This document shows positions 51,999 through 60,442 of a stretch of DNA of 64,000 nt, piece by piece. Numbering within the stretch: position 1 is the first letter of the stretch; every line of letters begins with the position of its first letter. The stretch is from contig NZ_JALPRK010000006.1 of assembly GCF_023195895.1 (NCBI RefSeq), positions 178,766-242,765 on the forward strand, read 5' to 3'. Made by a program: the position numbers and the translations under genes. The DNA is from Paenibacillus mellifer (lineage in GTDB: Bacteria; Bacillota; Bacilli; Paenibacillales; Paenibacillaceae). Under the pieces are notes generated by a model. It made no database searches. It was given only the letters and a program-made list of their open reading frames with translations, and was not told where the DNA came from.

Positions 51999-52795
51999 GT
52001 TTTGCGCTGTTCTTCCGCCATCATGGATGCGATCTCCCGTTTCAATCGGATGAAATCGGGATCCTCTGTGATTTCGTCGCGTCGCGGACGGGGGAAAGGC
52101 ACCTGGATAGCGTGCAGAATGCTGGCCGGCCGGTTCGTGAATAAATAAACAGTGTCGGAGAGCATCAGCGCTTCCTCGATGCTGTGTGTAATCATCAATA
52201 CGGAGCGCTTGTTTTCCTCCCAGATATCCACCAGCCAACGCTGCATTTCGCTGCGAGTCAACGCGTCGAGAGCACTGAACGGCTCGTCGAGGCACATCAC
52301 TTCCTGAGGCGCGAGCAGCCCCCGGAGGAACGAGGCTCGTTGCTGCATGCCACCGGATAACATATGGGGGTAAGCCCGCTCGAAGCCGCCCAGTCCGGCT
52401 TTTTCAAGCCAATGCTGGATTTCCGTGCGTGAGCTTTGGCCACCGGCCCCGGCGATCTCCTGCGCCAGCACGACGTTGTCCTCGATCGTTCGCCAGGGGA
52501 ACAATGCAGGCTGCTGTGGCACGTAACTGATATGTCCACGTTGTCCGGTGACCGGGCGTCCCTGAAGGAGGACTTCCCCTTGTTCCGGGGAAGTCAAACC
52601 GCCGATGATATGGAACAACGTGCTTTTACCGCAGCCGGATGGGCCAATAATTGACACGAATTCGCCGGCAGGTACCCGCAGCGAGATATTGCGCAATACG
52701 GGGACTTCCCGTCGTCGGTCGCGGAAGGTTTTATGGATCTGCCGGACCTCCATTGCCGGTACGGTTAATTCCTCTAGCGTTGATTCTTCGCTCAT
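51980..52795 (-). CDS. thiZ: ABC transporter ATP-binding protein of the thiamine-precursor importer
   Basis: The 271-residue ATPase has Walker A GPSGCGKST, Q-loop PQQPALFPW, signature LSGGMQQR, Walker B VMCLDEPFSALD and His switch THSIEEAL, in the TauB/SsuB/ThiZ group. It belongs to an operon downstream of a TPP riboswitch with a permease, a thiamine-binding protein and a ThiY-like binding protein, so it energises uptake of HMP or formylaminopyrimidine. It is the last gene of the operon. Confidence 0.88.
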   Translation of the reverse strand: MSEESTLEELTVPAMEVRQIHKTFRDRRREVPVLRNISLRVPAGEFVSIIGPSGCGKSTLFHIIGGLTSPEQGEVLLQGRPVTGQRGHISYVPQQPALFPWRTIEDNVVLAQEIAGAGGQSSRTEIQHWLEKAGLGGFERAYPHMLSGGMQQRASFLRGLLAPQEVMCLDEPFSALDALTRSEMQRWLVDIWEENKRSVLMITHSIEEALMLSDTVYLFTNRPASILHAIQVPFPRPRRDEITEDPDFIRLKREIASMMAEEQRKTAAGGV

Positions 52796-52822
52796 AACCG
52801 AGCCCCTTTCTAATGAACTGCG

Positions 52823-53593
52823 TTAACTCCGGTCGTTGGCCGGTTTATAACGGACGAGCCATTTCTCCAACAGAGCGACGCAAGCGAACATCGCCAGGCT
52901 GATAGCTACGATGATCACGATAGCGACGAAAATTTTGTCTGTACGAAACGACGCTTTTTGCAGCATCATGTAGTAGCCAATCCCTTTGTCCGCGCCAATC
53001 CATTCGGCGATCACCGCCCCCATGACGCTGTAGGTTGCGGCGATTTTGACCCCGGACATGATGGAGGGGATCGCGTAGGGCACCTCCAGCTTGCGGAAGA
53101 TATCCGCCTTGGACGCCCCGATCATCCGCATATAATCCAGCATCGCGCGATCCGTCCGGCTCAGTCCGTCCATGGCCGCCACCGCAACGGGGAAGAAGCA
53201 GACGAGCGTAATGACGATGATCTTCGGCAGAATCCCGAACCCGAACCAAATCATCAGCAGAGGGGCCAGCGCGATGGTTGGCACGTTTTGGCTCAAGATG
53301 ATCAACGGATACAGCGACGCCTTAAGAAACGGGACATAATGGAGCATAAACGCCATCAGCAGGCCCACGAGTGTTCCAAAGGCAAAACCAATCAGCATCA
53401 GCCGCAGTGTTGCCAGCGTGTGCTCCCCTAAACTGGCCGCACCGGCGGCCGCTTCACGCCCGATATCAACCGGGCTCGGGAGAATCCACTTTTCGATGTG
53501 AAACCAGGCGGTGGCGCCTTGCCAGATCAGCAAAAACAGCACGACCGCCACAAGGGGCGGCCAGATGCTGTGCCAAAGGCTGCGGAGATTCAT
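52823..53593 (-). CDS. thiX: ABC permease of the thiamine-precursor importer
   Basis: The 256-residue protein has about six membrane helices and the permease loop SKADIFRKLEVPYAIPSIMSG, as in TauC/SsuC/ThiX permeases. Its ATG overlaps the stop of the DUF77 gene (ATGA at 53590-53593), so translation is coupled. It forms the channel for the ThiY-delivered pyrimidine. Confidence 0.88.
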   Translation of the reverse strand: MNLRSLWHSIWPPLVAVVLFLLIWQGATAWFHIEKWILPSPVDIGREAAAGAASLGEHTLATLRLMLIGFAFGTLVGLLMAFMLHYVPFLKASLYPLIILSQNVPTIALAPLLMIWFGFGILPKIIVITLVCFFPVAVAAMDGLSRTDRAMLDYMRMIGASKADIFRKLEVPYAIPSIMSGVKIAATYSVMGAVIAEWIGADKGIGYYMMLQKASFRTDKIFVAIVIIVAISLAMFACVALLEKWLVRYKPANDRS

Positions 53594-53883
53594 GGCCGAT
53601 ATTTTTCGATCAGCTTATCCATGCTGACGCCTTTGGGATTGTATGAAATTTTGATTTGCGAGATGATGCCTGGGCTGCCAAACTCGATGACGGCTTCGTT
53701 CATCTTCTTCACGATGGCCAGCAGCTCGTCGAGTTCCCCCTCCATGGTTGTCTCCAGGGGATTAACTTGATATTTGACACCGGAAGCCTGAATCACTTCA
53801 ATGGCCCGGTCAACATAGGGAATCACGTCTTCGCCGTTTGGCGTTTTCGGAATGATTTGAATGCTAAGAAGTGCGTTTGGCAT
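53590..53883 (-). CDS. MTH1187-family (DUF77) thiamine-binding protein
   Basis: The 97-residue protein has the ferredoxin-like fold of the DUF77 family (LLSIQIIPKTPNGEDVIPYVD, YQVNPLETTMEGELDELLAIV). Related domains bind thiamine or HMP (as in YkoF). Its place inside the TPP-controlled transporter operon supports that role, possibly as a soluble acceptor or sensor. Confidence 0.83.
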   Translation of the reverse strand: MPNALLSIQIIPKTPNGEDVIPYVDRAIEVIQASGVKYQVNPLETTMEGELDELLAIVKKMNEAVIEFGSPGIISQIKISYNPKGVSMDKLIEKYRP

Positions 53884-53933
53884 CGATGGTTCATCCTTTC
53901 GGAAATTGGAATTGGATTTAAATTTATATGGAG

Positions 53934-55001
53934 TTATTCACTTGGTAAAAACTCATTGGTGAAGGCGGCGTCAACGTCAAGCGGTTTCTCCAGCAGGCCG
54001 CGCTCATGCATCCAATCAGAGTAGTTCTGCCATACTTCCCGTTTCTGCTCGCCCCAGCGCGGAGCATCGTCCTTGTATTTCGGGCTCAGCCATGTTTGGC
54101 TAGCGACCACCAGGTCCTTGTCGAGATCTGGTACGGCTTTAAGCAGGATTTGCGCCGATTCATCCGGGTGATCCATCGCATAGTTGTAGCCTTTGGACAC
54201 CGCTCGCATAAATGCCTTGACCAGCTCTGGGTCGTCCATGATTGTCTTCTCGTTGGTGACAAGCACCGGGGTGTAATAGTCAAGCTGTTCGGAGTAATCT
54301 TTGACGTAAAGCATATCCAGCGGCTCGCCTCGCAGCTCGGCTTCGATCCCCGTCCAAGCGTAGAAGATCCAAGCGAAGTCGATATCCCGCTTCACCGCCG
54401 TAAAATAATCGGCATCCCCGATGTTGAGGAACTTCACCTTGCCGACATCGGCGCCTTGCAGGTCCATGATGGATTTAATAATCGCTTCTTCCACTGGAGA
54501 ACCCCATCCGCCATAGGCTTTGCCCTCAAAATCCTTAGGCGACTTGATGTTCTTGGTTACAGGGGCTGCAAAACCCGATGTATTATGCTGAATGATTGCG
54601 GCGATGGATACGAGCGGTACGCCCTGGAGCCGGCTTTGGGTGACGTTCTCTTGTACGCTGACACCAAACGGCACCTCTCCGGAGGCAATCATCGCCTCAG
54701 CGCCGCCAGAGCCGGGCAGGAGAATCTCCACGTTCAGCCCCTCCTCGGCAAAATACCCTTGATCCTTGGCAACGTAAAGCCCGGTGTGATTCGTGTTCGG
54801 GCTCCAGTCGAGCACAACCTTAACGTTGCGTTGCTCTTCATCGGACGCAGGGTTAGGCGCAGTGGCTTCGGCTTGTTCACCGCCTGAGTTCCCGCCAGCC
54901 GCCTTGCCAGCGTTGTTACCATTTGCTCCACCGCAGGCGGACAGAACCAGCAGCATACAGCCGAGGATGACCGCCAGCGCGGTACGTAGTTGGATTTTCA
55001 C
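53934..55001 (-). CDS. thiY: ThiY-like (NMT1/THI5 fold) pyrimidine-binding lipoprotein, GTG start
   Basis: The 355-residue lipoprotein (lipobox LSAC) has the THI5/NMT1 fold: VVLDWSPNTNHTGLYVAKDQG, GGAEAMIASGEVPFGVSVQE, YGGWGSPVEEAIIKSIM, IDFAWIFYAWTG. It binds formylaminopyrimidine or HMP outside the cell. AAGGAGAG is seven bases before a GTG at 55001, while the ATG at 55019 overlaps that site, so GTG is preferred. It is the first gene of the operon behind the TPP riboswitch. Confidence 0.9.
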   Translation of the reverse strand: MKIQLRTALAVILGCMLLVLSACGGANGNNAGKAAGGNSGGEQAEATAPNPASDEEQRNVKVVLDWSPNTNHTGLYVAKDQGYFAEEGLNVEILLPGSGGAEAMIASGEVPFGVSVQENVTQSRLQGVPLVSIAAIIQHNTSGFAAPVTKNIKSPKDFEGKAYGGWGSPVEEAIIKSIMDLQGADVGKVKFLNIGDADYFTAVKRDIDFAWIFYAWTGIEAELRGEPLDMLYVKDYSEQLDYYTPVLVTNEKTIMDDPELVKAFMRAVSKGYNYAMDHPDESAQILLKAVPDLDKDLVVASQTWLSPKYKDDAPRWGEQKREVWQNYSDWMHERGLLEKPLDVDAAFTNEFLPSE

Positions 55002-55095
55002 GACAATTCTCTCCTTCATGAGTTAAATTTCCGCAGTTTGTTCTTGGTATAACCCTGGAAACGCATCCTTAAGCGCAATCCTCATGTTTGGATAC

Positions 55096-55120
55096 AAAAA
55101 AACGTCCCGGATCCGGGACG
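55096..55120 (-). terminator. Expression-platform terminator of the TPP riboswitch
   Basis: A perfect 18-base palindromic stem (55103-55120, CGTCCCGGA with its complement) followed on the minus strand by seven U. It lies between the aptamer and thiY and would end transcription when TPP is bound. Confidence 0.85.
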
Positions 55121-55164
55121 CAATAGGCAATGGAATGAAATCAAAAGCAAGTTCATATCCATGG

Positions 55165-55260
55165 TATGGCTCCCTACGCTGGCATTATCCAGATCAGGTT
55201 AAAGGGTCAGTATCTTTGAGGGATACACTCTCAGCCGGCCAATTCCAGCACCCCTGAACA
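55165..55260 (-). ncRNA. TPP riboswitch (THI element)
   Basis: Read on the minus strand it has the conserved parts of a TPP aptamer in order: CAGGGGTGCTGG, GGCTGAGAG, TACTGACCCTTT, AACCTGATCTGGATAATGCC and AGCGTAGGGAG. It leads the operon thiY, DUF77, thiX, thiZ and is followed by a terminator, so high TPP would stop expression. Confidence 0.95.
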
Positions 55261-55347
55261 GTATGACTGCAGATTACATCTGTCATTATAGTTTTCGCCG
55301 GATGTTTTTGTCCAGTCTTTCCAGACGGGTTTGCAAAAATAGGGGAT

Positions 55348-55376
55348 TTGCTTTTTATCTGGCAAAAGGCTATAAT
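55348..55376 (+). promoter_or_regulatory. Promoter of the cold-shock gene
   Basis: TTGCTT at 55348-55353 and TATAAT at 55371-55376 are 17 bases apart. The resulting leader of about 190 bases is typical of cold-shock genes, where the leader affects stability and translation. Confidence 0.65.
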
Positions 55377-55574
55377 GAATTCATCTCTTGTGTTTGAAGG
55401 AAGTTATTCATTCATGCATTGAAAAGGGTGTCACTTTTATTAAAACTGGAACTTTTTTCAATGTGTGAATTTTTTTTATACAAGTGGTGCATGTTCAAAA
55501 TAGGTCAGCCTTTTTGAGCGACTTCTGTTAAAAAAATGTAAACATGTTAATCTTAAAACAGGAGGTAATCCTAA

Positions 55575-55775
55575 ATGGAAACCGGAACAGTAAAATGGTT
55601 CAACGCTGAGAAAGGTTTTGGCTTCATCGAAGTGGAAGGCGGAAATGACGTATTCGTTCATTTCAGCGCGATCACTGGTGAAGGCTTCAAAACCCTCGAC
55701 GAAGGCCAACGCGTACAATTCAACGTGGTTCAAGGCAACCGCGGCCCTCAAGCCGAAAACGTTGTAAAACTGTAA
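55575..55775 (+). CDS. Cold-shock protein (CspA/CspB family)
   Basis: The 66-residue OB-fold protein has RNP1 KGFGFIEV and RNP2 VFVHFSAI and begins [12 protein letters not shown]. It binds single-stranded RNA or DNA and acts as an RNA chaperone. A perfect AGGAGG precedes it. The length is normal. A terminator follows and a YdjO-like gene lies downstream. Confidence 0.95.
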   Translation: METGTVKWFNAEKGFGFIEVEGGNDVFVHFSAITGEGFKTLDEGQRVQFNVVQGNRGPQAENVVKL

Positions 55776-55783
55776 GCCAGCCA

Positions 55784-55825
55784 GAAACTGCTCTTAATGC
55801 GTTCTCGCATTGAGGGCAGTTTTTC
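55784..55825 (+). terminator. Intrinsic terminator after the cold-shock gene
   Basis: AAACTGCTCTTAATGCG pairs with CGCATTGAGGGCAGTTT with one bulge or G.T, then T5. Confidence 0.9.
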
Positions 55826-55944
55826 TACGCAAAGATCATTCATGAGGTTAACTTTCAGAAGCTCGCTTCTGAGGGTACATATAGCACTACGACGAACTAC
55901 ATCTATGCACCCGGTTAGAACGCTCACCTTGAAGGAGGGGAATT

Positions 55945-56166
55945 ATGAACTACCGTAAAAAAACGTTAGAAGAAATTCCTGAGGAAAATACGCCGGTATG
56001 GACCTGCACGAGCGACGACTGCAATGGATGGATGCGTGATAATTTCACGTTTGAACATAGTCCGGCTTGTCCGCTTTGCTCGTCTGAGATGGTCATGGGA
56101 ACGCGCATGCTTCCCCAACTGAGTAATCCGAGCTCCGATCAAAGGTCGTCGGCCAAGAAGGCATAG
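55945..56166 (+). CDS. YdjO-like cold-inducible zinc-ribbon protein
   Basis: The 73-residue protein has two cysteine pairs that would hold zinc (CTSDDC and CPLC), with MRDNFTFEHSPACPLCSSEMVMG typical of the YdjO family. Such genes often follow a cold-shock gene, as here. GAAGGAGGGG precedes the ATG. The molecular function is unknown. Confidence 0.85.
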   Translation: MNYRKKTLEEIPEENTPVWTCTSDDCNGWMRDNFTFEHSPACPLCSSEMVMGTRMLPQLSNPSSDQRSSAKKA

Positions 56167-56200
56167 GCGAAGACACCGCCGGAAATCGTAGGCAGCAACG

Positions 56201-56236
56201 ACAGCCGTATTCGCATCAAGCGAATGCGGCTGTTTT
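56201..56236 (+). terminator. Intrinsic terminator after the YdjO-like gene
   Basis: ACAGCCGTATTCGC (56201-56214) pairs with GCGAATGCGGCTGT (one G.T), followed by a long T-rich tail. Confidence 0.88.
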
Positions 56237-56370
56237 TATTTTTTTCGGAAGTCGGTTTGGGAAATGATGCAAAAGTGAAATATCCATAAAAGGATTGCAT
56301 CTATATTAAAAATTTAATATGTTTGAGATACTACAATGTTTGACATCCAGAAGGGAGAACCCCCGCATCG

Positions 56371-57804
56371 ATGCACGGTAATTATAAGGTTGCTTCTCAA
56401 GTCTTCGATATTCCTTCCAGCAGCAAGCAAAGGAAGCTGGCCATTCTCATCGGCATTCTGATTATCGCCGTGTCGCTCGTGGCTTTGCCATTTGGGATGA
56501 CAGCGCTTCCCGCCACAGAAACTTTTCTCTCCGCCGCGATCGGCTGGCTGATTTTTGGGGATATGCTAACGGCCTTCATCATCTACAGCCAATATCGGGC
56601 CTCCGGTCTTCCGGCGTTGCTCGTGTTGTCATGCACTTATTTATATAGTGGATTGATGACGTTTTTGCATATATTAACTTTTCCCGATCTCTTTGGCGGA
56701 TTGGGTGAGATGATAGGGGCCGGGGGGCAAACAGCGGGCTGGCTATGGGTGTTTTGGCATAGCGGATTTTCCTTCGGTATCTTGTTATACGCTTGGGTGA
56801 ATCGAAAGTGGTCCAAGCCATTAAGCTCAAAAGAGAAGATTTTCAATTACGGTACGGCCGGCATCACATTGACGTTGTTGACCGTATTCGGCGTATTTGA
56901 GCTCACCGCTTTAGGAGATCGCTGGTTGCCTAACATTATTCACGAACACGATTACCGAAAGTTAAACACCTCAGGGATTGGACCGGTCCTGTGGATTTTG
57001 AGCTTCTTTGCCTTGGTAGCGGTATGGAGAAGAATCAAAGGATGGTCGATGCTGCACTTATGGCTGGCGGTGGCGATGCTCGCTTTACTGATGGACGTGA
57101 CACTCACGTTGTTTGCGGGGATGCGCTTCACTTTGGGGTGGTATGTCGCCAAATTCAACTCTGTTGTCGCTTCAACGGTCGTGATTTGCGCGGTAGTTAA
57201 TGAAGTGAATCGATTATTTATTCGGTTATCGGAGCAACACCGGCAACTGATGGAATCCGGCTTGCAGCTCGAACATGCGAACGAACAGCTGATTCGCTTG
57301 ACCAATCTGGATGGGTTAACGGAAATCCCCAATCGCCGACGGTTCGATGAGATTTTGGACTGGGAAATGGTCTCCCCGGAGGAACGGGGGACGGCGTTGT
57401 CTCTGCTCATCATAGATATCGATTGTTTTAAAGCCTATAATGACTATTATGGACATCAAGGCGGGGATCACGTCCTGAAAGAGATTGCATGGACGATATA
57501 TGCTGAGGCGAAGCAGGAGCAGGGTTTTGCCGCCAGATACGGCGGAGAGGAATTTGTGGTCGTCTTGTCTGGACTTGAGACACAGGAAACCCAGGAAGCT
57601 GCTGAGCGACTGCGTCAAGCGGTCGCCAGCTTGGGCATCGAGCATAAACGCTCCAAAGCGGAGCCATACGTGACGATTAGCGTCGGCGGATACCGCCTCG
57701 CTCCGTTCGATCCGATGGATGCGGAAGAGTTCATCCGCCGTGCGGACCGTTGCCTTTACCGGGCCAAGGAAGAGGGGCGAAACCGCTCTGTTGTGGAAGG
57801 GTGA
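56371..57804 (+). CDS. Membrane diguanylate cyclase (MASE-like sensor plus GGDEF)
   Basis: The 477-residue protein has about seven or eight membrane helices in residues 20-275 (a MASE4-like sensor), a short coiled coil (QLMESGLQLEHANEQLIRL) and a GGDEF domain (about 310-475) with active-site GGEEF (RYGGEEFVVVLSG) and LIIDIDCFKAYNDYYGH. No RxxD inhibitory site is obvious before GGEEF. It should make cyclic di-GMP. It lies about 5 kb from the HD-GYP gene. Confidence 0.9.
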   Translation: MHGNYKVASQVFDIPSSSKQRKLAILIGILIIAVSLVALPFGMTALPATETFLSAAIGWLIFGDMLTAFIIYSQYRASGLPALLVLSCTYLYSGLMTFLHILTFPDLFGGLGEMIGAGGQTAGWLWVFWHSGFSFGILLYAWVNRKWSKPLSSKEKIFNYGTAGITLTLLTVFGVFELTALGDRWLPNIIHEHDYRKLNTSGIGPVLWILSFFALVAVWRRIKGWSMLHLWLAVAMLALLMDVTLTLFAGMRFTLGWYVAKFNSVVASTVVICAVVNEVNRLFIRLSEQHRQLMESGLQLEHANEQLIRLTNLDGLTEIPNRRRFDEILDWEMVSPEERGTALSLLIIDIDCFKAYNDYYGHQGGDHVLKEIAWTIYAEAKQEQGFAARYGGEEFVVVLSGLETQETQEAAERLRQAVASLGIEHKRSKAEPYVTISVGGYRLAPFDPMDAEEFIRRADRCLYRAKEEGRNRSVVEG

Positions 57805-57836
57805 GATTTTGGCCTCCTGCGCCTAGTATCGACGGT

Positions 57837-58328
57837 TTAGGACGTCGCGGTATCCTCAGTCATCGCCCGGTATTGCTTGAACATAAACAGGCGCCAGCGA
57901 ATAATCATGCCGTAAGCGAGCAGGAAGAATAACGCTCCCGTTTGCATCACGGAGACATACTGCTCCACGACTTCATGCAGCAGGAGACGGATGACAAGCA
58001 ACCCGATAAGGATCAGGATAAAGCTGCGCGACCGCTCCGCGTAGATCTCACTGTTGATTTGCTCAAACTTGGTAGTCCGAATCAGCGGGTAGGAGAACAG
58101 GAGCCAGCCTAACGCGAAAGCGATCACGCCCCACAGGATGGGAATATGTGTCTCTGGGACGACGAACATGATGAGTCCGGTTGTCATCCCGAGCGGCGGA
58201 ATGACGATCTTCTTCACGGAGACGGGTCGCCGACTCGCTTTCAGACGGATAAACAGAACTGCGACAGCCATAGCCATCGCACCAAAAGTGAACACAAGTT
58301 GCATATAAGAGGGATTCATCAGCTTCAT
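57837..58328 (-). CDS. CcdC-like integral membrane protein
   Basis: The 163-residue protein has about five membrane helices and CcdC/DUF1453 features (LFIRLKASRRPVSVKKIVIPP, LGWLLFSYPLIRTTKFEQI). CcdC is linked to cytochrome c maturation in bacilli but is not essential for it. The ATG at 58328 follows AGAAAGGGA; the longer frame to 58373 has none. It is convergent with the GGDEF gene. Confidence 0.8.
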   Translation of the reverse strand: MKLMNPSYMQLVFTFGAMAMAVAVLFIRLKASRRPVSVKKIVIPPLGMTTGLIMFVVPETHIPILWGVIAFALGWLLFSYPLIRTTKFEQINSEIYAERSRSFILILIGLLVIRLLLHEVVEQYVSVMQTGALFFLLAYGMIIRWRLFMFKQYRAMTEDTATS

Positions 58329-58463
58329 AGAGGTTCCCTTTCTGTAGGTAATGATGTGCAGTAACTCAAGCAATAATGGCTACTAGGTAATAGCGATTCG
58401 CGAGAACATTATATCATACTCGCCTGTACTTGTTTCAAATCGGGAAGGGAAAGGGGAAGGAAG

Positions 58464-59987
58464 ATGAACAGCGAATTGACGGTTGCCGTCCATTGCTTGT
58501 TGTTTTTGGATTCCAGGGAGGAGCGTATGGCCAACAGCGAACAAATCGCCTGCAGCGTCGCGACACATCCGGCGCGCGTGCGCAAGGTGCTTAGTCTGCT
58601 TCGCCGCCATGAACTCGTGACTACAAAAGAGGGAGCTCATGGCGGGTACTTGCTGAAGGCCGAACTTTCCCAGGTGTCCCTTGGCGATTTGTACCGCATC
58701 TTTGCCCAAGGTTCGCTGCGTCCAAGCTGGTGTTCTGGCAGCGAGCGTTCCTCCTGTGCGATTTCCTCGAACATCCCTGCCGTTATGAACCAGATTTATG
58801 GCGGGGCTGAGCAGCAGGTGGAGCTGTATTTTGACCGGCTGCCTTTGTCTGAAGTGAAACGGCTGCTGGATGAATCCGAACAAGGGAAGGAAGAGGATTC
58901 GATGAGGGAAGAGATTCAAGACGTTTGGCTGTTTTACACGGGTTCGTATGCCGGACACGATGAAACGGGAATTTCTCTCTGCGAGCTGCAGCGAGGCACT
59001 GGAGAAATGCGAATTCTTCACAGCAGTTCAGGACTTGTGAATCCGTCCTTCTTGGCGCTTGATGCCAAGGAGTTACGGTTGTATGCGGTAAGTGAACAAA
59101 CGGAAGGACGGGTCGCCGGTTTCGAGGTAGATCCACAGGACGGGAAGCTGTTGAAGCTGAAGGACGATAAGGCCACGCTGGGGGCGGACCCTTGTCACCT
59201 GGCTTTGCAGCCTGGGCCAGACCGGCATTTGCTGGTCGCGAATTATTCCAGCGGCCATGTCAATGCGTTTGCCTTCGAACCGGACGGTGCGCCGGGCGAC
59301 ATGACTTCCCTTGTTCGCCACGAAGGAAGCAGCGTGAACCAACAACGCCAGGAATCGGCTCATGCGCATAGCGCCGTGCCCAGTCTGGACGGACGGTTCG
59401 TGTTCGTCTCCGATTTGGGAACCGACCAAATCGTGATTTATCGACTGGAGTGCGGGCAACTCGTGAAGCACGGAGTGACTGAGCTGCCACCGGGGGCGGG
59501 GCCACGGCATTTCGTGATTCATCCGTCGGAGCGGTTCGCATACGGTATGAACGAGTTGAACAATACGATGACGGCTTACGCCTTCGATCCGGTGGAAGGG
59601 CGGCTTGAGGCCATTCAGCACGCCAGTTCGCTTCCGGCCGAGTACCATGGGGAGAACTATCCGGCCGATATTCACTTCTCGCCGGACGGTCGATATGTAT
59701 ATGGCTCCAACCGCGGGCATGACAGCATTGTCCGCTTCCGTATAGATCCAAAGTCCGGACGTCTGGATGACCCGGCATGGACGAGTGTGGAGGGGAGTTG
59801 GCCGCGTAATTTCGCCGTCTTGGATGACTATGTCTTGGTGGCGAATCAGAACAGCGGCAATATCGCCGCTTTACGCCGCGATCCCAAGAGCGGCCATCTT
59901 ACGCCGACCGGGCAAAGCTTGAAGATCGACAAGCCGTCCTGCATCGAGCCGCTTCCGGCCAACCTTGCGGCGGGGATATTGAATTAA
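58464..59987 (+). CDS. Rrf2-type HTH regulator fused in frame to a 6-phosphogluconolactonase-like beta-propeller
   Basis: The 507-residue frame has two parts. Residues 1-140 form an Rrf2 winged helix of the YwnA type (LTVAVHCLLFLDSREERMANS, HPARVRKVLSLLRRHELVTT, EGAHGGYLLKAELSQVSLGDLY). Residues about 147-507 form a full lactonase of the YkgB/YbhE type, a seven-bladed propeller (LFYTGSYAG, CHLALQPGPDRHLLVANYSSG, GAGPRHFVIHPSERFAY, DIHFSPDGRYVYGSNRGHDS). The codons are continuous with no stop. An in-frame ATG at 58902 has AAGGAAGAGG just before it, so a separate lactonase may also be made. I know of no common family with this order. Confidence 0.85.
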   Translation: MNSELTVAVHCLLFLDSREERMANSEQIACSVATHPARVRKVLSLLRRHELVTTKEGAHGGYLLKAELSQVSLGDLYRIFAQGSLRPSWCSGSERSSCAISSNIPAVMNQIYGGAEQQVELYFDRLPLSEVKRLLDESEQGKEEDSMREEIQDVWLFYTGSYAGHDETGISLCELQRGTGEMRILHSSSGLVNPSFLALDAKELRLYAVSEQTEGRVAGFEVDPQDGKLLKLKDDKATLGADPCHLALQPGPDRHLLVANYSSGHVNAFAFEPDGAPGDMTSLVRHEGSSVNQQRQESAHAHSAVPSLDGRFVFVSDLGTDQIVIYRLECGQLVKHGVTELPPGAGPRHFVIHPSERFAYGMNELNNTMTAYAFDPVEGRLEAIQHASSLPAEYHGENYPADIHFSPDGRYVYGSNRGHDSIVRFRIDPKSGRLDDPAWTSVEGSWPRNFAVLDDYVLVANQNSGNIAALRRDPKSGHLTPTGQSLKIDKPSCIEPLPANLAAGILN

Positions 59988-60010
59988 ATCCGGACGATTT
60001 TCGAAGAGTC

Positions 60011-60126
60011 AAGGAACCTGGCAGCCTGAAATGGCATATCTCTATTAGTAGGGAAAACGCCCAAAGGCCGGCAGGTACCCACGTGAGGCAGAAGCTTCAA
60101 ATTTGAAATGGAAAGACGAAGGTTCC
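60011..60126 (+). ncRNA. Candidate structured RNA after the lactonase gene
   Basis: GGAACCT at 60013-60019 can pair with AGGTTCC at 60120-60126, enclosing a 100-base region with smaller hairpins such as GCC-TGAAAT-GGC and TTCAAATTTGAA. A terminator follows at 60137-60172. It may be the 3' end of the lactonase transcript, a small RNA or a riboswitch-like element. It does not match S-box, T-box, GEMM or TPP motifs. The pairing is the only evidence. Confidence 0.35.
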
Positions 60127-60136
60127 GACCCCAACA

Positions 60137-60172
60137 CCCGAAGGCCCGCATTCGCCGGCTTTCGGTTTTTTT
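60137..60172 (+). terminator. Intrinsic terminator before the sulfate operon
   Basis: CCGAAGGCC pairs with GGCTTTCGG with a G.T pair, then seven T. Confidence 0.85.
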
Positions 60173-60268
60173 CTATGGACGGAAGGGGGCATATAACGCT
60201 CCAAGCCAGGGCCTGTCCCGATTATAAGGGGAGCTTATAAATAATTTGATTTTTTTGCATAAAAAGGT

Positions 60269-60296
60269 TTGACATTTTTAGGCTGCCACATATAAA
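60269..60296 (+). promoter_or_regulatory. Promoter of the sulfate transport operon
   Basis: TTGACA at 60269-60274 and TATAAA at 60291-60296 with a 16-base spacer. A perfect -35 makes this one of the stronger promoters seen. TAGGAATAATT just downstream (60322-60332) resembles part of a CymR site, a weak hint at sulfur control. Confidence 0.7.
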
Positions 60297-60353
60297 ATAA
60301 CACCATAGCATACTAAACAGGTAGGAATAATTAAAAATGTTCTCACCGTACGG

Positions 60354-60442
60354 ACGGAGGAACGCTCTACTTGCCTTGGCAGACACGGGTAGTGGCTCGG
60401 TTTGACCGTAGGGGGAGGGGCGTTTCTCCGTTTTCCTTTTTC
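60354..60442 (+). terminator. Large leader hairpin with terminator-like tail before the sulfate-binding gene
   Basis: ACGGAGGAACGC (60354-60365) pairs with GCGTTTCTCCGT (60420-60431), 11 of 12 pairs, enclosing hairpins TGCC-TT-GGCA and CGGT-TTGA-CCG. It is followed by T-rich sequence. It lies within a leader of about 215 bases, so it is a candidate attenuator or riboswitch for sulfur control. No known family was matched. Confidence 0.5.

Larger units (their letters stand above)
55002..55574. other. Divergent region with TPP riboswitch (left) and cold-shock leader (right)
   Basis: The left part carries the minus-strand TPP riboswitch and its terminator. The right part has a promoter at 55348-55376 and an untranslated leader of about 190 bases before the cold-shock gene. 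No further gene was seen. Confidence 0.7.

Noticed and set aside
54006..54887. 293-residue open frame opposite thiY
   Set aside because: Shadow of a well-supported gene; no start signal and no recognisable domain.
60011..60126. Known riboswitch (S-box, T-box, cyclic di-GMP, cobalamin)
   Set aside because: None of the conserved core strings of these families is present; kept only as an unnamed structured candidate.
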